DNA of 50,650 bases from Egerieenecus sp048201975 (GTDB taxonomy: Bacteria; Bacillota; Clostridia; Christensenellales; Aristaeellaceae): the NCBI GenBank assembly GCA_048201975.1, contig DBFBGQ010000078.1:1-50650 (forward strand), read 5' to 3'. Each line of letters begins with the position of its first letter. Position 1 is the first letter of the stretch. The translations under genes were made by a program, and so were the position numbers. A model generated the notes under the pieces. The model worked only from the letters and a program-made list of their open reading frames with translations, did not search any database and was not told where the DNA came from. Of the stretch, positions 1 to 9,124 are shown in pieces.

Positions 1-39
1 ATTTTGATACAAGCTACGATTACCGGCTCGACTGATTCA

Positions 40-81
40 GGGTGTTCAAGGGGTGTGCCATTACACTCCCCTTGAACCACC
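40..81. repeat. Long inverted repeat (hairpin)
   Basis: The arms are TTCAAGGGG at 45-53 and CCCCTTGAA at 68-76. They extend outward to GGTG / CCACC with one bulge and inward through TGT / ACA. No T-run follows on either side, so it is not a textbook terminator. It could be a terminator for a gene to the left, a protein-binding site or a repeat element. Confidence 0.5.
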
Positions 82-199
82 ATGAGCGCTCTTGCTCTCC
101 CAGTCCACACCATTCTTCGTCCCCGGACGATCGACGCTGCAGATCACAACCGAACCCTTGATCCCACAGGTCACGCCTTCCTAGAGTATCCGGAAATGC

Positions 200-237
200 G
201 ATCAGCCGCGGCGCTTCTGCTCACACCGCGGCTGATC
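200..237 (-). terminator. Hairpin after uxuB, probable end of the uxu transcript
   Basis: A perfect 12-bp stem (GATCAGCCGCGG with its complement, 200-211 and 226-237) starts about 23 bases after the uxuB stop. The trailing sequence on the minus strand is only weakly T-rich, so termination is inferred mainly from position. Confidence 0.55.
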
Positions 238-259
238 ATATATCGAAGGAGGGAAGCTC

Positions 260-1873
260 TTACTGGCTGATATGCTTGTGCAGCGTCGCGCGAACGGCGC
301 CCGCACCCGCAAGCTCCTCGACGAACATCTGCTCGATCCTGTCGGCAAGACCGGCCTTCTCCAGATCGCTGCCGAAGATATTTGCGTTGCGCAGGATCGG
401 ACGGAGCTGGCCCTTGTACGTCTCCGGCTTGCCCGCCTCGATGCCGGCTAGCTGCGCCTGCAGCTCGTCCTTCATCGGATCGGCGGAGACCTCCATCGGC
501 TCCAGATTGTCGTCCATGGCCAGCAGATAGCGCATCCAGCCGGCGATGGCCAGCGGGATGGAGACCAACTCGTTCATGTCGCGGCCCTGTGCCACATAGC
601 TCTTGATCGTCTCACCGAAGCGGATGCCCACCTTCTGGGGGGTATCGGTCGCGATGCGGCGCGGATCGTCTGGCATGAAGGGGTTGGGCAGGCGCTGCCC
701 GACGACCTCGTCGATGAACGCCTTCGGGCTCATGATCTTTGGATTGACGACAACCGGCAGGCCCTCGACGTAGCCCAGACGCTTGATGAGCTTCACGATG
801 TCCTCGTCCTTCATCTCCTCGTAGATGCGCGTGTAGCCCAGCAGGCAGCCGTACATGCTCATCGCAGTATGCAGCGGGTTGAGGCAGGTGGTGACCTTCA
901 TGCGCTCCGTGCAGTTGACGGTGTCGCGGTCGGTCATATACACGTCGGCCTTCTCCAGCGGCGGGCGTCCGTTCGGGAAGCGATCCTCCACGACCAGATA
1001 CTGCGGGCCCTCTGCGTTGACGAACGGCGCGATGTAGGTGCGCTTGGAGGTGATGACCGGCGCAATGTCCTCGCAGCCGAGCTTTGTCAGCTCCTCGCAG
1101 ACGGAGTCTGCCGGACGCGGGGTGATCTTGTCGATCATGCTCCACGGGAAGGAGACCTGCGTCTCGTCGCTGACATACTCGACGAACTCAGCAGAGACGA
1201 AGCCCTTCTTCTGCCACTCGACCGCCATGGTCAGGATGGAGGAACGCAGCTTCTCGCCGTTGTGGCTGCAGTTGTCCATCGACACCACCGCAATGGGCGC
1301 CTTGCAGACTTCAAAGCGGTGGGCAAGCAGCGCGCAGACGACGGCCATAGCGGAGGTCGCCTTGGCCGGGCCGTTGTCGATGTCGACCTGGATGAACGGG
1401 AAGAAGTCGCCCGCGGCGTTCTTGAGCGCATAGCCCTTCTCCGTGATGGTGAAGGAGAGCATCTGCAGGCCTGGGTTAGCGAAGATCTCCTTCAGGCGGC
1501 TCCAGCTTGCCGGAACGGCGGACTGCGCCTTGATGGCCTCGGTCAGCGAGCCGATGACCTGCTTGTCGGTCGTCGCGTCGGCGTTGAGCGTCACGGCGAG
1601 CACGAGGTTGTCATACGGATCGTAAATCTTGTCCACGACGTCAAAGTCAAACGTCTCCACGCAGGTGATGCCGCGATCCATCTCGTTGCTGGCGAGCAGC
1701 TTGTCGGCGATGCCGCCGATGAAGATGCGGAAGATGTTGCCCGCACCGAAGTGCACCCAGACCGGGTTCTCGCGGGTCTTTTTCGCAACGGCCTCCACGT
1801 CATAGGCGGGCAGGCGGATGCCGGCCTTCTCCCACGCGGCGGTGTCCTGGAAGCCGGAAAGTGTCAGCTTCAT
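260..1873 (-). CDS. uxuB: Fructuronate reductase (mannitol dehydrogenase family), UxuB
   Basis: Cytoplasmic NAD-dependent oxidoreductase, 537 residues, expected to interconvert D-fructuronate and D-mannonate in glucuronate breakdown (EC 1.1.1.57). The N-terminal Rossmann site reads VHFGAGNIFR near residue 40. The polyol-dehydrogenase signature K-x5-N-x2-H is seen in MKVTTCLNPLHTAM. The length fits the long clostridial UxuB form. The gene follows uxuA by five bases, so the two are one operon in the order known from other Firmicutes. The substrate is inferred from the uxuA neighbour; by fold alone it could be another mannitol-dehydrogenase-family member such as tagaturonate reductase. Confidence 0.88.
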   Translation of the reverse strand: MKLTLSGFQDTAAWEKAGIRLPAYDVEAVAKKTRENPVWVHFGAGNIFRIFIGGIADKLLASNEMDRGITCVETFDFDVVDKIYDPYDNLVLAVTLNADATTDKQVIGSLTEAIKAQSAVPASWSRLKEIFANPGLQMLSFTITEKGYALKNAAGDFFPFIQVDIDNGPAKATSAMAVVCALLAHRFEVCKAPIAVVSMDNCSHNGEKLRSSILTMAVEWQKKGFVSAEFVEYVSDETQVSFPWSMIDKITPRPADSVCEELTKLGCEDIAPVITSKRTYIAPFVNAEGPQYLVVEDRFPNGRPPLEKADVYMTDRDTVNCTERMKVTTCLNPLHTAMSMYGCLLGYTRIYEEMKDEDIVKLIKRLGYVEGLPVVVNPKIMSPKAFIDEVVGQRLPNPFMPDDPRRIATDTPQKVGIRFGETIKSYVAQGRDMNELVSIPLAIAGWMRYLLAMDDNLEPMEVSADPMKDELQAQLAGIEAGKPETYKGQLRPILRNANIFGSDLEKAGLADRIEQMFVEELAGAGAVRATLHKHISQ

Positions 1874-1878
1874 GATGC

Positions 1879-2961
1879 TCAGCCCCTCTTCTTATTCTTG
1901 TCGATGGCCTCCCACAGCCCGTTGAGATAGGTTGCGCCCAGCGCACGGTCGTACAGGCCATAGCCGGGTCTGCCGACCTCTCCCCAGATCATCCTGCCAT
2001 GATCGGGACGAATGTAGGTATCCGGGCAGGTGTCATGCACGGCCTTCATGATGGCGTACATATCGAGGTCGCCGGTCTCGGACAGGTGTGCGGCCTCGCG
2101 GAATTTGTGAGGGCCGAGGTGCTTGATATTGCGCACATGGAGGCAGCCAATGCGGCCCATTTCACCGAAGTGGCGGATGATGGCGGGAATATCGTTGTCG
2201 GGATTGGAGCCGAGGCTGCCGGTGCACAGGCAGACCGTGTTGCACGGAGAGTCGTGCAGCTTGACGATCTTGTCGAAATCCTCCTGAGAATGGGCGATGC
2301 GGGGCAGACCGAAGATGGGCCATGCCGGATCGTCCGGGTGACAGGCCATCACGACGCCGCATTCTTCACAGGTGGGAAGGATGCCGTCCAGGAAGTACTT
2401 GTAGTTAGCCCGCAGTTCGTCCGGCGTGATGCGTTCGTATCGCTTCAGCGTGGTTTCCAGCTCTGCCAGCCGCTCCGGCTCTCAGCCGGGCAGAGAAAAG
2501 CCGTTGCTGTTTTCAATCGTGCTGCGAACGATGTCCAGCGGCCCCATGCAGCCAAGCTCCGCCTCGTCAAAATACAGGCTGTTGGAGCCATCCTCGGGAA
2601 TGACGCGCGCCAGATCGGTGCGGAGCCAGTCAAAGACGGGCATGAAGTTGTAGACGATGACCTTTACGCCAAACTTGGCCAGATTGCGGATGGTCGTGCA
2701 GTAGTTCTCGATATAGCGGTCGCGCGAGGGCAGGCCCATCTTGATATCCTCATGGACGTTGACGGACTCGATGACCTCACATTCCAGCCCTGCCGCGTGA
2801 ACCTCGTCGATGTAAGCGGCGATTTCCTCCTGCGTCCACACCTCGCCGGCTGCCTTGTAGTCAAGGAAGCCCATCAGGCCGGTCATGCCGGGAATCTGCT
2901 TGATTTGGGAGAGCGTCACGCTGTCGCTGCCGGAGCCATACCAGCGAAAGGTTATTTTCAT
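1879..2961 (-). pseudogene. uxuA: Mannonate dehydratase UxuA, interrupted by an in-frame TGA
   Basis: Mannonate dehydratase (EC 4.2.1.8) turns D-mannonate into 2-keto-3-deoxygluconate. The start at 2961 (MKITFRWYGSG) is preceded by AAGGAGGAA. The frame is open for 159 codons, has TGA at 2484-2482, and then stays open in the same frame to 1879. The full span of about 360 residues is the normal family length. The far side carries the family motifs HPDDPAWPIFGLPRI and CNTVCLCTGSLGSN. The stop sits in SLPG-stop-EPERLAEL, where I recall relatives having Trp, so one G-to-A change (TGG to TGA) would explain it. No frame shift is needed. It may be a true nonsense mutation or a sequence error. If real, only two half proteins are made. 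Confidence 0.85.
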
Positions 2962-3027
2962 GGATTGATTCCTCCTTCACGTAAAAATGCTGCCTGCGGC
3001 TGCTAGGAGCCAGGCAGCCAGCTTAGC

Positions 3028-3143
3028 TCATCCCCCGATGGGTACATAGCCGCCAAAGAGCTTCGGAAGCAGCAGGCTGATGTTGGGGATGAAGGTAATG
3101 AGCAGCAGGGTGATAATCATGCATAGATAGGAGGGAATTGAAT
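3028..3143 (-). pseudogene. C-terminal remnant of a TRAP transporter large permease (DctM)
   Basis: Read on the minus strand, this stretch gives about 38 codons ending in a TGA at 3030-3028. It contains the hydrophobic run MIITLLLITFIPNISLLLP, very like the last transmembrane helix and tail of DctM-type TRAP permeases. No start or upstream part exists: similarity stops where the GH2 gene ends at 3144. TRAP dicarboxylate/hexuronate transporter genes commonly precede uxuA-uxuB in Firmicutes, so this is best read as the cut end of a lost dctPQM set. The assignment rests on recognising a short hydrophobic tail. Confidence 0.6.
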
Positions 3144-6100
3144 TTAAACACTTGGGCATTCTGACATCATTGTAATGACTTTCCCAGTATAGCCGCTTTC
3201 CACAATGATCGGTGGCTTGTTATAGCAGGCCCAGGACAACTGCGGATAATTGATTTCCTGATTGATGATGAACAGCGTGTCACCCCAACCATTCCCCAGT
3301 ACAAGAAAATGATCTATGGGGACATATGAATTGTGAGATTCAAGTGCGGGTTTTCCGCACACCTCGATGCACAATACATGCTTGCCACGCTGTAGTCCCT
3401 CAATGCCATATATGAGCTGGCCATACTGACGAATTTTCCCTCGGGGGTTTTTACCCATAGCAGATAAGCCGAGATCAACATCGCTTGCTTGAAGTTCACC
3501 ATCCAAATATACATTAGCCTTTCCGCAGATGAAATCCTGGCTGGCATACCATGCAATTCCGGTGCCTTCAAAGATGCATTCGCAGCGATCACCAGTATCC
3601 CGGGAAACCATCTCATAACCTTTGAGGGTACGCCAGTTGTTTTCAAGTCTTTTCCAGGATCCGGTATAATGGATTCGTTTGTCATCAGGTAGTATGATGT
3701 CTTCTTCGCGAGAACGCGCTTGCATACGTATTGCAGCATTTTCGTCTGCAAACAAGCTGAATGCTGCTTGGTCTGAGGAAAGTGCAGCTCGTGTGATTCC
3801 TTCGCGAGATGCTGCGAAATCCCTTGAGCCCCGCATACCTATATCTGAATAGCCGTGAACCAGCCAGTCACGAGTCTCGTCTTTCCACTCGACAGAGGGC
3901 AGGTCCAACAAACTGCAGGTTTCCTCACTCTGATGACGTACGGCACTGCCCTGATTGCGTCCAATATGCCAGTCGGGATAAACCGACCAACGTCCTTGCC
4001 GCTGCCAATTCAATTTCCCAAGCGGCGCTGCAATGCGGAAGGCAATTCCCACTTCGCTGTATCCACCGCTGTTGGCAGTAATGGAGCTGGTGATAGCAAT
4101 TCGGCGCGGACTGGCATAAGGCATATCGGTAATGGTGTAGTTTGTTTCCATCAGGCCGTTCCGATCCACACGGATCGTGTAACTTACTTGCACCTGACCA
4201 TAGCTTCCATGGAGTATAATGGCAACGCAGTTCCTTTCCTTTTGCAGGATCATGTTGTTCAGTTTCCAGGGAGCCAGTGGCAGACCAACAAGATTCAAGA
4301 ACGGGCCGCCAGTCAGTACCAAATGCCCATGCGAAAGGCCGTACAGAATCAGGCCAGTTTCCTTGGAGAAGCATAGTTCGGATGCTTTGCCTTTAAGGAT
4401 GTATGCTTCAGGTGTTTCTATGACCCTTGGAACACCTGACAGCGTAGGAAGATTTGTCCGGGATGGAACGAGCTCAAACTGTTCCTCCTCCACCTGCCAG
4501 CCAAAGGAATCCGTAAAGGTCAACGATAGCAATCCTCTTGCATCTTCCGGCAGGGGTAGAATCAGTGTGCCTTCCGTTCGTGGAGGAACGTATCCAAATA
4601 CAGCTGTCCCGCTCTGGTCTTCCAGTGTCCAATGGACAGAGATCTCATTCAGGTTTGTATGGTTGAAACGGTTATGAACTCTTATAGCCCATTTCCCATT
4701 CTGAACAAAGGGACGATTCTCCACCTTAACCGGCGAATAGCCTTTGCGTACATGCCAGTATTCTGGCTTTTTTCTACGCCAGCCGTCTATGATCCCCCAT
4801 GGCATCTCGCGCATCTTTCCCCGGTCAAACATGACATCATCTACGCCACACCAGATCGCGCAACCTAACGCTCCCTTTGTTTCCCATACCCGCTCCCAGA
4901 ACCGCCAGAGGCTTTCTCCCCAGAAGTCTCGCACACCGGGATCACGGCGCAGCTCCTCCTGATTGTAGCAACAGATATGTGTACATTCGTCATGCAGCAC
5001 AGGATGAGGTGGAGCATAGCTCTCCCCACGGCGGAAACACTCAGACATGCTGCTGAGATCGTATGTCCAGTGATCATAATGAGAACTCCAAATATCTGCA
5101 GGAAGGTCATCCTCCATCTGAGTCATGGGGTAGCTAAAGATCGTCAGCCTGTTCGGATCAACCCGATGGGCGTAATCCTGCATAAGCGCATGGTTGTGTC
5201 CCCAGTAGCTTTCATTGGCAATAGACCAAATGATGATACAGGGATGATCCCTGTCTCGTTCCACCATTTCAGTGAACGGCTGCATGAACGCCCGCTCCAA
5301 TGTGGGATCACTTTCTGTACGCGGGAGCGCATAGCCCAGGAACGCCACTGCACTCTCATCTTCTACATATATGCCATATTGATCGCACAGATCGAGAAAA
5401 TCCGGGCGAGGGGTGTAATGACTGGTTCGGATGAAGTTGATGTTCGCCTCCCGGAACAGCTTCACGTCCTTTTCTACCCATTCATGCGTTATTGCCCGGT
5501 GCTGGGTGGGATGGATGTCATGACGGTTGATGCCGCGCAGCTTGAGCAGGTCACCATTGATATATACTTCATTCCCACGCCGCTCGATCTGACGGAAGCC
5601 AATTCTCTTTTCCACACTTTCCACCAAAGCTCCTTCTACGAAGACTTCAGCACGCAGCGTGTAAAGCCATGGATGCTCACTGTCCCATTTACGAGGGCGG
5701 TTGATTGGATAGTGATCCTGTGATTCCTCACGATCCGTGCAAGAAATACAGCCCAGCGGCATATGGATTCCCACTGGATCGACCAACGACAGATGTACTT
5801 GCGCATCTCCCTCAGTCATAACGGTGATGGACAGCACAGCATCCTGGTAGATTGCGTCAAAAACTGTATGGACATGTAACCGTGCCAGGCACGTTTCCGG
5901 TAATGCATAAAGCAGTACATCACGCATCAGCCCCCCATAGTGAAATGGGCTGGTCTCTTGCGTCCGTGCTTCAATTTCCACCACCAGTTCGTAGGTATTC
6001 CCGGGATTCATATGTGTGAGTTCACAATCCCAGGAAACGAATCCTCCGTAATGATCCATCACGAATGTACCGTTTATATAGATGCGTGTGAAACAGTTAG

Positions 6101-6356
6101 CTCCATCAAATCGCAGGAAGATGCGCTTTTTCTCCCAACTGGCAGGAATGCTCAGCATTCGCCGGTAGGTAACAGTTCCTCCTTCATTCCACTGGACGGA
6201 AGGTACAGAAACCTGTTCCCATGTTTTCTCTGCACTGTCGGCAAAGGATGAATGACACATCTGCCAGCAGTCATCGCTTAGCGACAGGATCATCCCCTCC
6301 TTGTTAGCAGGAAGCGTATGAATTACTGGTATCGGATAGGCGGAAGTATCGATCAT
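3144..6356 (-). CDS. Large GH2 glycoside hydrolase with extra C-terminal domain
   Basis: A 1070-residue GH2-type enzyme. The order is an N-terminal jelly-roll sugar-binding domain (about 25-155), an Ig-like domain (to about 265), a TIM barrel from LRGINRHDIHPTQH (273), and beta-rich C-terminal domains. One of these near the end (FEGTGIAWYASQDF) resembles a galactose-binding-like module. The acid/base Glu382 lies in SIANES and the nucleophile Glu457 in PVLHDE. An ATG at 6419 would add 21 residues, but AGGAGGT stands just before 6356, so I take 6356. There is no signal peptide, so it should act in the cytoplasm on imported oligosaccharides. It is last in the operon with the sugar ABC transporter. 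Substrate (beta-galactoside, beta-glucuronide or other) is not readable. Base composition is visibly lower in GC than uxuB. Confidence 0.82.
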   Translation of the reverse strand: MIDTSAYPIPVIHTLPANKEGMILSLSDDCWQMCHSSFADSAEKTWEQVSVPSVQWNEGGTVTYRRMLSIPASWEKKRIFLRFDGANCFTRIYINGTFVMDHYGGFVSWDCELTHMNPGNTYELVVEIEARTQETSPFHYGGLMRDVLLYALPETCLARLHVHTVFDAIYQDAVLSITVMTEGDAQVHLSLVDPVGIHMPLGCISCTDREESQDHYPINRPRKWDSEHPWLYTLRAEVFVEGALVESVEKRIGFRQIERRGNEVYINGDLLKLRGINRHDIHPTQHRAITHEWVEKDVKLFREANINFIRTSHYTPRPDFLDLCDQYGIYVEDESAVAFLGYALPRTESDPTLERAFMQPFTEMVERDRDHPCIIIWSIANESYWGHNHALMQDYAHRVDPNRLTIFSYPMTQMEDDLPADIWSSHYDHWTYDLSSMSECFRRGESYAPPHPVLHDECTHICCYNQEELRRDPGVRDFWGESLWRFWERVWETKGALGCAIWCGVDDVMFDRGKMREMPWGIIDGWRRKKPEYWHVRKGYSPVKVENRPFVQNGKWAIRVHNRFNHTNLNEISVHWTLEDQSGTAVFGYVPPRTEGTLILPLPEDARGLLSLTFTDSFGWQVEEEQFELVPSRTNLPTLSGVPRVIETPEAYILKGKASELCFSKETGLILYGLSHGHLVLTGGPFLNLVGLPLAPWKLNNMILQKERNCVAIILHGSYGQVQVSYTIRVDRNGLMETNYTITDMPYASPRRIAITSSITANSGGYSEVGIAFRIAAPLGKLNWQRQGRWSVYPDWHIGRNQGSAVRHQSEETCSLLDLPSVEWKDETRDWLVHGYSDIGMRGSRDFAASREGITRAALSSDQAAFSLFADENAAIRMQARSREEDIILPDDKRIHYTGSWKRLENNWRTLKGYEMVSRDTGDRCECIFEGTGIAWYASQDFICGKANVYLDGELQASDVDLGLSAMGKNPRGKIRQYGQLIYGIEGLQRGKHVLCIEVCGKPALESHNSYVPIDHFLVLGNGWGDTLFIINQEINYPQLSWACYNKPPIIVESGYTGKVITMMSECPSV

Positions 6357-6381
6357 GGTCAACCTCCTGTAAACAAGAAAT

Positions 6382-6414
6382 GGGGCAGCGCCGCGATCAC
6401 AGCAGCACTGCCCC
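6382..6414 (-). terminator. Intra-operon hairpin after the sugar-binding protein gene
   Basis: A 13-bp stem with two G-U pairs (arms 6382-6394 and 6402-6414, loop of seven) is followed on the minus strand by ATTTCTTGTTT. It lies between the binding-protein gene and the GH2 gene. It probably acts as a partial terminator or 3' stabiliser, giving more binding protein than enzyme. Confidence 0.7.
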
Positions 6415-6444
6415 GCCATTAATTAGGTGTTGGGGTGTTAGATT

Positions 6445-8121
6445 TTACTCTGCAGCAAGAGAATCCTTAATCGCCTTGGCATTGGCCAGATCAGCCAGAC
6501 GGGCATTGACGATATCTTCGCCGCCCAGTTCCTTGCAATCCTTCATCATCTGATCCCAGATAGCTTCGAACTCTTCATCAGTCTCGGCATAGACCATCTT
6601 CCAGGAGCCGGTAACCATCACGTCACGCAGGGCGTCCAGAGAGAGCTGAGTCCATTCATCCACGGGAGTGCAGAAGCTGGAAACGCTGGTCAAGGGGCTG
6701 GTGAGCATGTAGTCATCAGTAGCCTTGAGCATCTCGGTGAAGGTAGGATAACCATAACGCTCCACCCACTGAGTGTTCTCTTCTGTTGCATTCCGAGCAG
6801 TCTTGATCTCTGTCCATTCGCTCATACCGCGGGCACGACGGGGACCATCAGGTCCAATGTAGGAGATAGAATGGGTAAAGGAGCGCACGGGACGATCCAG
6901 CCACACTTCGGGCTTCTCGCCAGTAGAGAAGAAGGTGCCCTCACCAGTGGGATACACAGACTGGTTAAAGCCCAGCTCGGTGGGATAAACCAGCCCATCC
7001 TCGCCAGTGTACCAAAGGCCCATTTCTTCAGTACCATTGTACATACGGAAGTAGAGATCCGCATCAGCCATCATGTCGATGAACTTCAGGCACGCATCCA
7101 GATGCTCGGTCTTGGGGTTGATGACGAAGAACATGTCACCACCGTAGGGGCTGCCCCAGTTTTCGGCATACAGACCCTGATCGCCAACCTGGATGGGACG
7201 GTAGTTAGACCAGCCGGGGGTGGAGCCAGCAGGGATCATGATTGCATTGCTGGTTTCAACCTTAGCCTTCTGGGTGTTGCGGTCGTTGTTGATGGAGTCG
7301 GGGTCAAGTACGCCCTCACGGAAGCAAGTGTTGTAGAACTTCAAGCCCTGGTAATACATGCTGTCACGGCCAGCCTCCAGAATGGAGGTGTACTGGGCAT
7401 TGAGCATGTCAGTCTCCAGCAGGAACTGAAGATTGTCCATTTCATAGCCGTGCCACTTGTACCACTGCTCGATGGAACGCCAATACACACTGTCAGTACC
7501 AGAATTCAGGCAGGTACCCCAGGTCTTGGTGCCATCCTCGGCAACGGGCATGTACTCCATCATTTGCTTCATGATGGGAATCAGATCGTATACATCCTCA
7601 ACATCAGGTGCACCGATGGCATGGAACACATCCCAGCGGACTTTCACGGCGTTGCGGCCGGTATCGTCAGCCTCAGCCTGCACATTCACCAGCGCAGGAA
7701 TAGCCCACAGCTGATTGGTCTCAGCGCTGCGGAACTGACGAACGTAGTTAACAGCGGTCATGATGACGGGATCGCCGGTCACATGGGGCATCTTCTCTAT
7801 ATGCTCCTCGAGGTTAAGTACCATGCCGCCCTCGATCATGGTCTGCAGATCCTTGTAGGTGACGTACATCACGTCCGGCAGATCGCCGCTGGACAAGATG
7901 GCGTTGGTCTTCTCAGGGGAGTAAGCCCACACCTGTACATCCAAACCTTCTTCGACGAAGAACTGGTTGATGTAGTCCGGCGGGTTGCCGGAATTCGTCG
8001 TGGCATCCGGGGGATAGACGGTAACGGTGGTCACAGCCTGCTCATCAGCCATCGCAGCGGGCACGAGGCTCAGAAGCATCAGCACAGCCATGATCAGGGA
8101 CAGGAGCTTGCGGGTCTTCAT
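6445..8121 (-). CDS. Extracellular sugar-binding protein of an LplABC-type ABC transporter
   Basis: A 558-residue solute-binding protein, expected to capture oligosaccharides outside the membrane and pass them to the two permeases upstream. The N-terminus is a clear signal peptide (MKTRKLLSL, hydrophobic core, PAAMA/DEQ) with an AxA signal-peptidase-I type site and no lipobox cysteine, unlike most Gram-positive homologues. The size and the phrase SSGDLPDVMYVT fit the large LplA/YtcQ group. AAAGGAGG precedes the ATG. No ATP-binding subunit is encoded nearby; systems of this class normally share a common MsmK-type ATPase encoded elsewhere. In aldouronate clusters the matching protein binds methylglucuronoxylan fragments; that is the likely ligand here by context. 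Confidence 0.88.
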   Translation of the reverse strand: MKTRKLLSLIMAVLMLLSLVPAAMADEQAVTTVTVYPPDATTNSGNPPDYINQFFVEEGLDVQVWAYSPEKTNAILSSGDLPDVMYVTYKDLQTMIEGGMVLNLEEHIEKMPHVTGDPVIMTAVNYVRQFRSAETNQLWAIPALVNVQAEADDTGRNAVKVRWDVFHAIGAPDVEDVYDLIPIMKQMMEYMPVAEDGTKTWGTCLNSGTDSVYWRSIEQWYKWHGYEMDNLQFLLETDMLNAQYTSILEAGRDSMYYQGLKFYNTCFREGVLDPDSINNDRNTQKAKVETSNAIMIPAGSTPGWSNYRPIQVGDQGLYAENWGSPYGGDMFFVINPKTEHLDACLKFIDMMADADLYFRMYNGTEEMGLWYTGEDGLVYPTELGFNQSVYPTGEGTFFSTGEKPEVWLDRPVRSFTHSISYIGPDGPRRARGMSEWTEIKTARNATEENTQWVERYGYPTFTEMLKATDDYMLTSPLTSVSSFCTPVDEWTQLSLDALRDVMVTGSWKMVYAETDEEFEAIWDQMMKDCKELGGEDIVNARLADLANAKAIKDSLAAE

Positions 8122-8190
8122 GGGAAATCCTCCTTTTATTTATTGCTTCGTCTCACACACGGAGACGGAATGCCGGATTGATAAGCGTCA

Positions 8191-9105
8191 TCAGCCCTTG
8201 ACTGCACCGATCATGACGCCTTTGACATAGAACTTCTGGACAAAGGGATAGACCAGCATGATCGGGATGATGACCACAGCCGTCAGCGTCAGGCGAATGC
8301 TGGTGGTGCGGACAGTCTGGATAGTAGCGGTCAAGCCTTCATTGCCGGTAACAACCGCATTGGCAGAGTTCTTTACCTGGTTGAGAAATTCGTAAAGCAG
8401 GAATTGCAGCGTATAATTCTTTGGATTAGTCACATACAGCTGCGTTGTGAAGAAGTCGTTCCAGTGATTGACCAGCAGGAACAGTGCGACGGTTGCCAGA
8501 ATGGGTTTTTGCAGCGGTACGACGATGCGGAAAAAACGTGTCATATACCCTGCACCGTCCAGTACGGCGGATTCCTCCAGCTCTGCCGGGAGAGACTCCA
8601 TGCTGGTTTTGATAAGAATCATGTTGTATACGCCGACAAGACCAGGAATGATATAGATCCAGAAGGTGTTGATCAAGCCCAATGCGCGGTTGTTCAGATA
8701 CTCTGGAATCATGCCCGCAGAGAAATACATCGTTGCAACGACCAGGCGATACCAGAATTTCCGTCCCCACATATTTCGCTTTGTGAAGAAGTAGGCAAGA
8801 TAAGCCGAGCAGAGCGTGCTCGTCACCGTGCCTAAAACGGAGCGTAGGACAGAAATCATCGCTGCGTTGGCAAGGTTGTCTATTTTGAGTACCTCGGCAT
8901 AGCTCTCAAGTGTTAAGCCACGGGGAGCAACAGTAATTTGACCAACTTCCACCAGCTGAGGATCACTGATCGTACAAATGAAAAGGTAGTAGAAAGGATA
9001 GAAGCACAGAAGAGCAAACAGGGTGAAGAAAACGCCGCATATTACATTGAACAGGATGTCCTGAGGCGTCATCGGCTTTTTACGGGAAGCAGCTACAGCG
9101 GTCAT
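8191..9105 (-). CDS. Sugar ABC transporter permease (LplC/YtcP type)
   Basis: Inner-membrane permease of 304 residues with about six transmembrane helices. The binding-protein-dependent permease EAA-loop motif appears as EESAVLDGAGYMTRFF in the second half, where the ATPase docks. The frame runs open further upstream, but the ATG at 9105 is preceded by AAAGGA and starts a normal cytoplasmic tail (MTAVAASRKKP). The gene begins 20 bases after the previous permease stop. Together with that permease and the next gene it forms the usual permease-permease-binding protein order of the LplB-LplC-LplA group. Confidence 0.9.
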   Translation of the reverse strand: MTAVAASRKKPMTPQDILFNVICGVFFTLFALLCFYPFYYLFICTISDPQLVEVGQITVAPRGLTLESYAEVLKIDNLANAAMISVLRSVLGTVTSTLCSAYLAYFFTKRNMWGRKFWYRLVVATMYFSAGMIPEYLNNRALGLINTFWIYIIPGLVGVYNMILIKTSMESLPAELEESAVLDGAGYMTRFFRIVVPLQKPILATVALFLLVNHWNDFFTTQLYVTNPKNYTLQFLLYEFLNQVKNSANAVVTGNEGLTATIQTVRTTSIRLTLTAVVIIPIMLVYPFVQKFYVKGVMIGAVKG

Positions 9106-9124
9106 GCACAGACACATCCTTTCA

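Larger units (their letters stand above)
1..259. other. Window edge without a recognised gene
   Basis: No frame here looks like a known protein. The 62-codon frame on the plus strand at 82-270 has no ribosome site and overlaps the 3' end of uxuB, so I do not call it. The stretch holds two hairpins, listed separately: a long one at 40-81 and one at 200-237 just after the uxuB stop. Confidence 0.5.

Noticed and set aside
82..270. 62-codon plus-strand frame at the left edge
   Set aside because: No ribosome site, no family resemblance, and it overlaps the uxuB end and its terminator hairpin.
2482..2484. TGA in uxuA as a recoded codon (Trp or selenocysteine)
   Set aside because: TGA ends many other genes in this window (for example the genes ending at 27930 and 31261), and Sec is not known in UxuA. 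A point mutation or sequence error is simpler.
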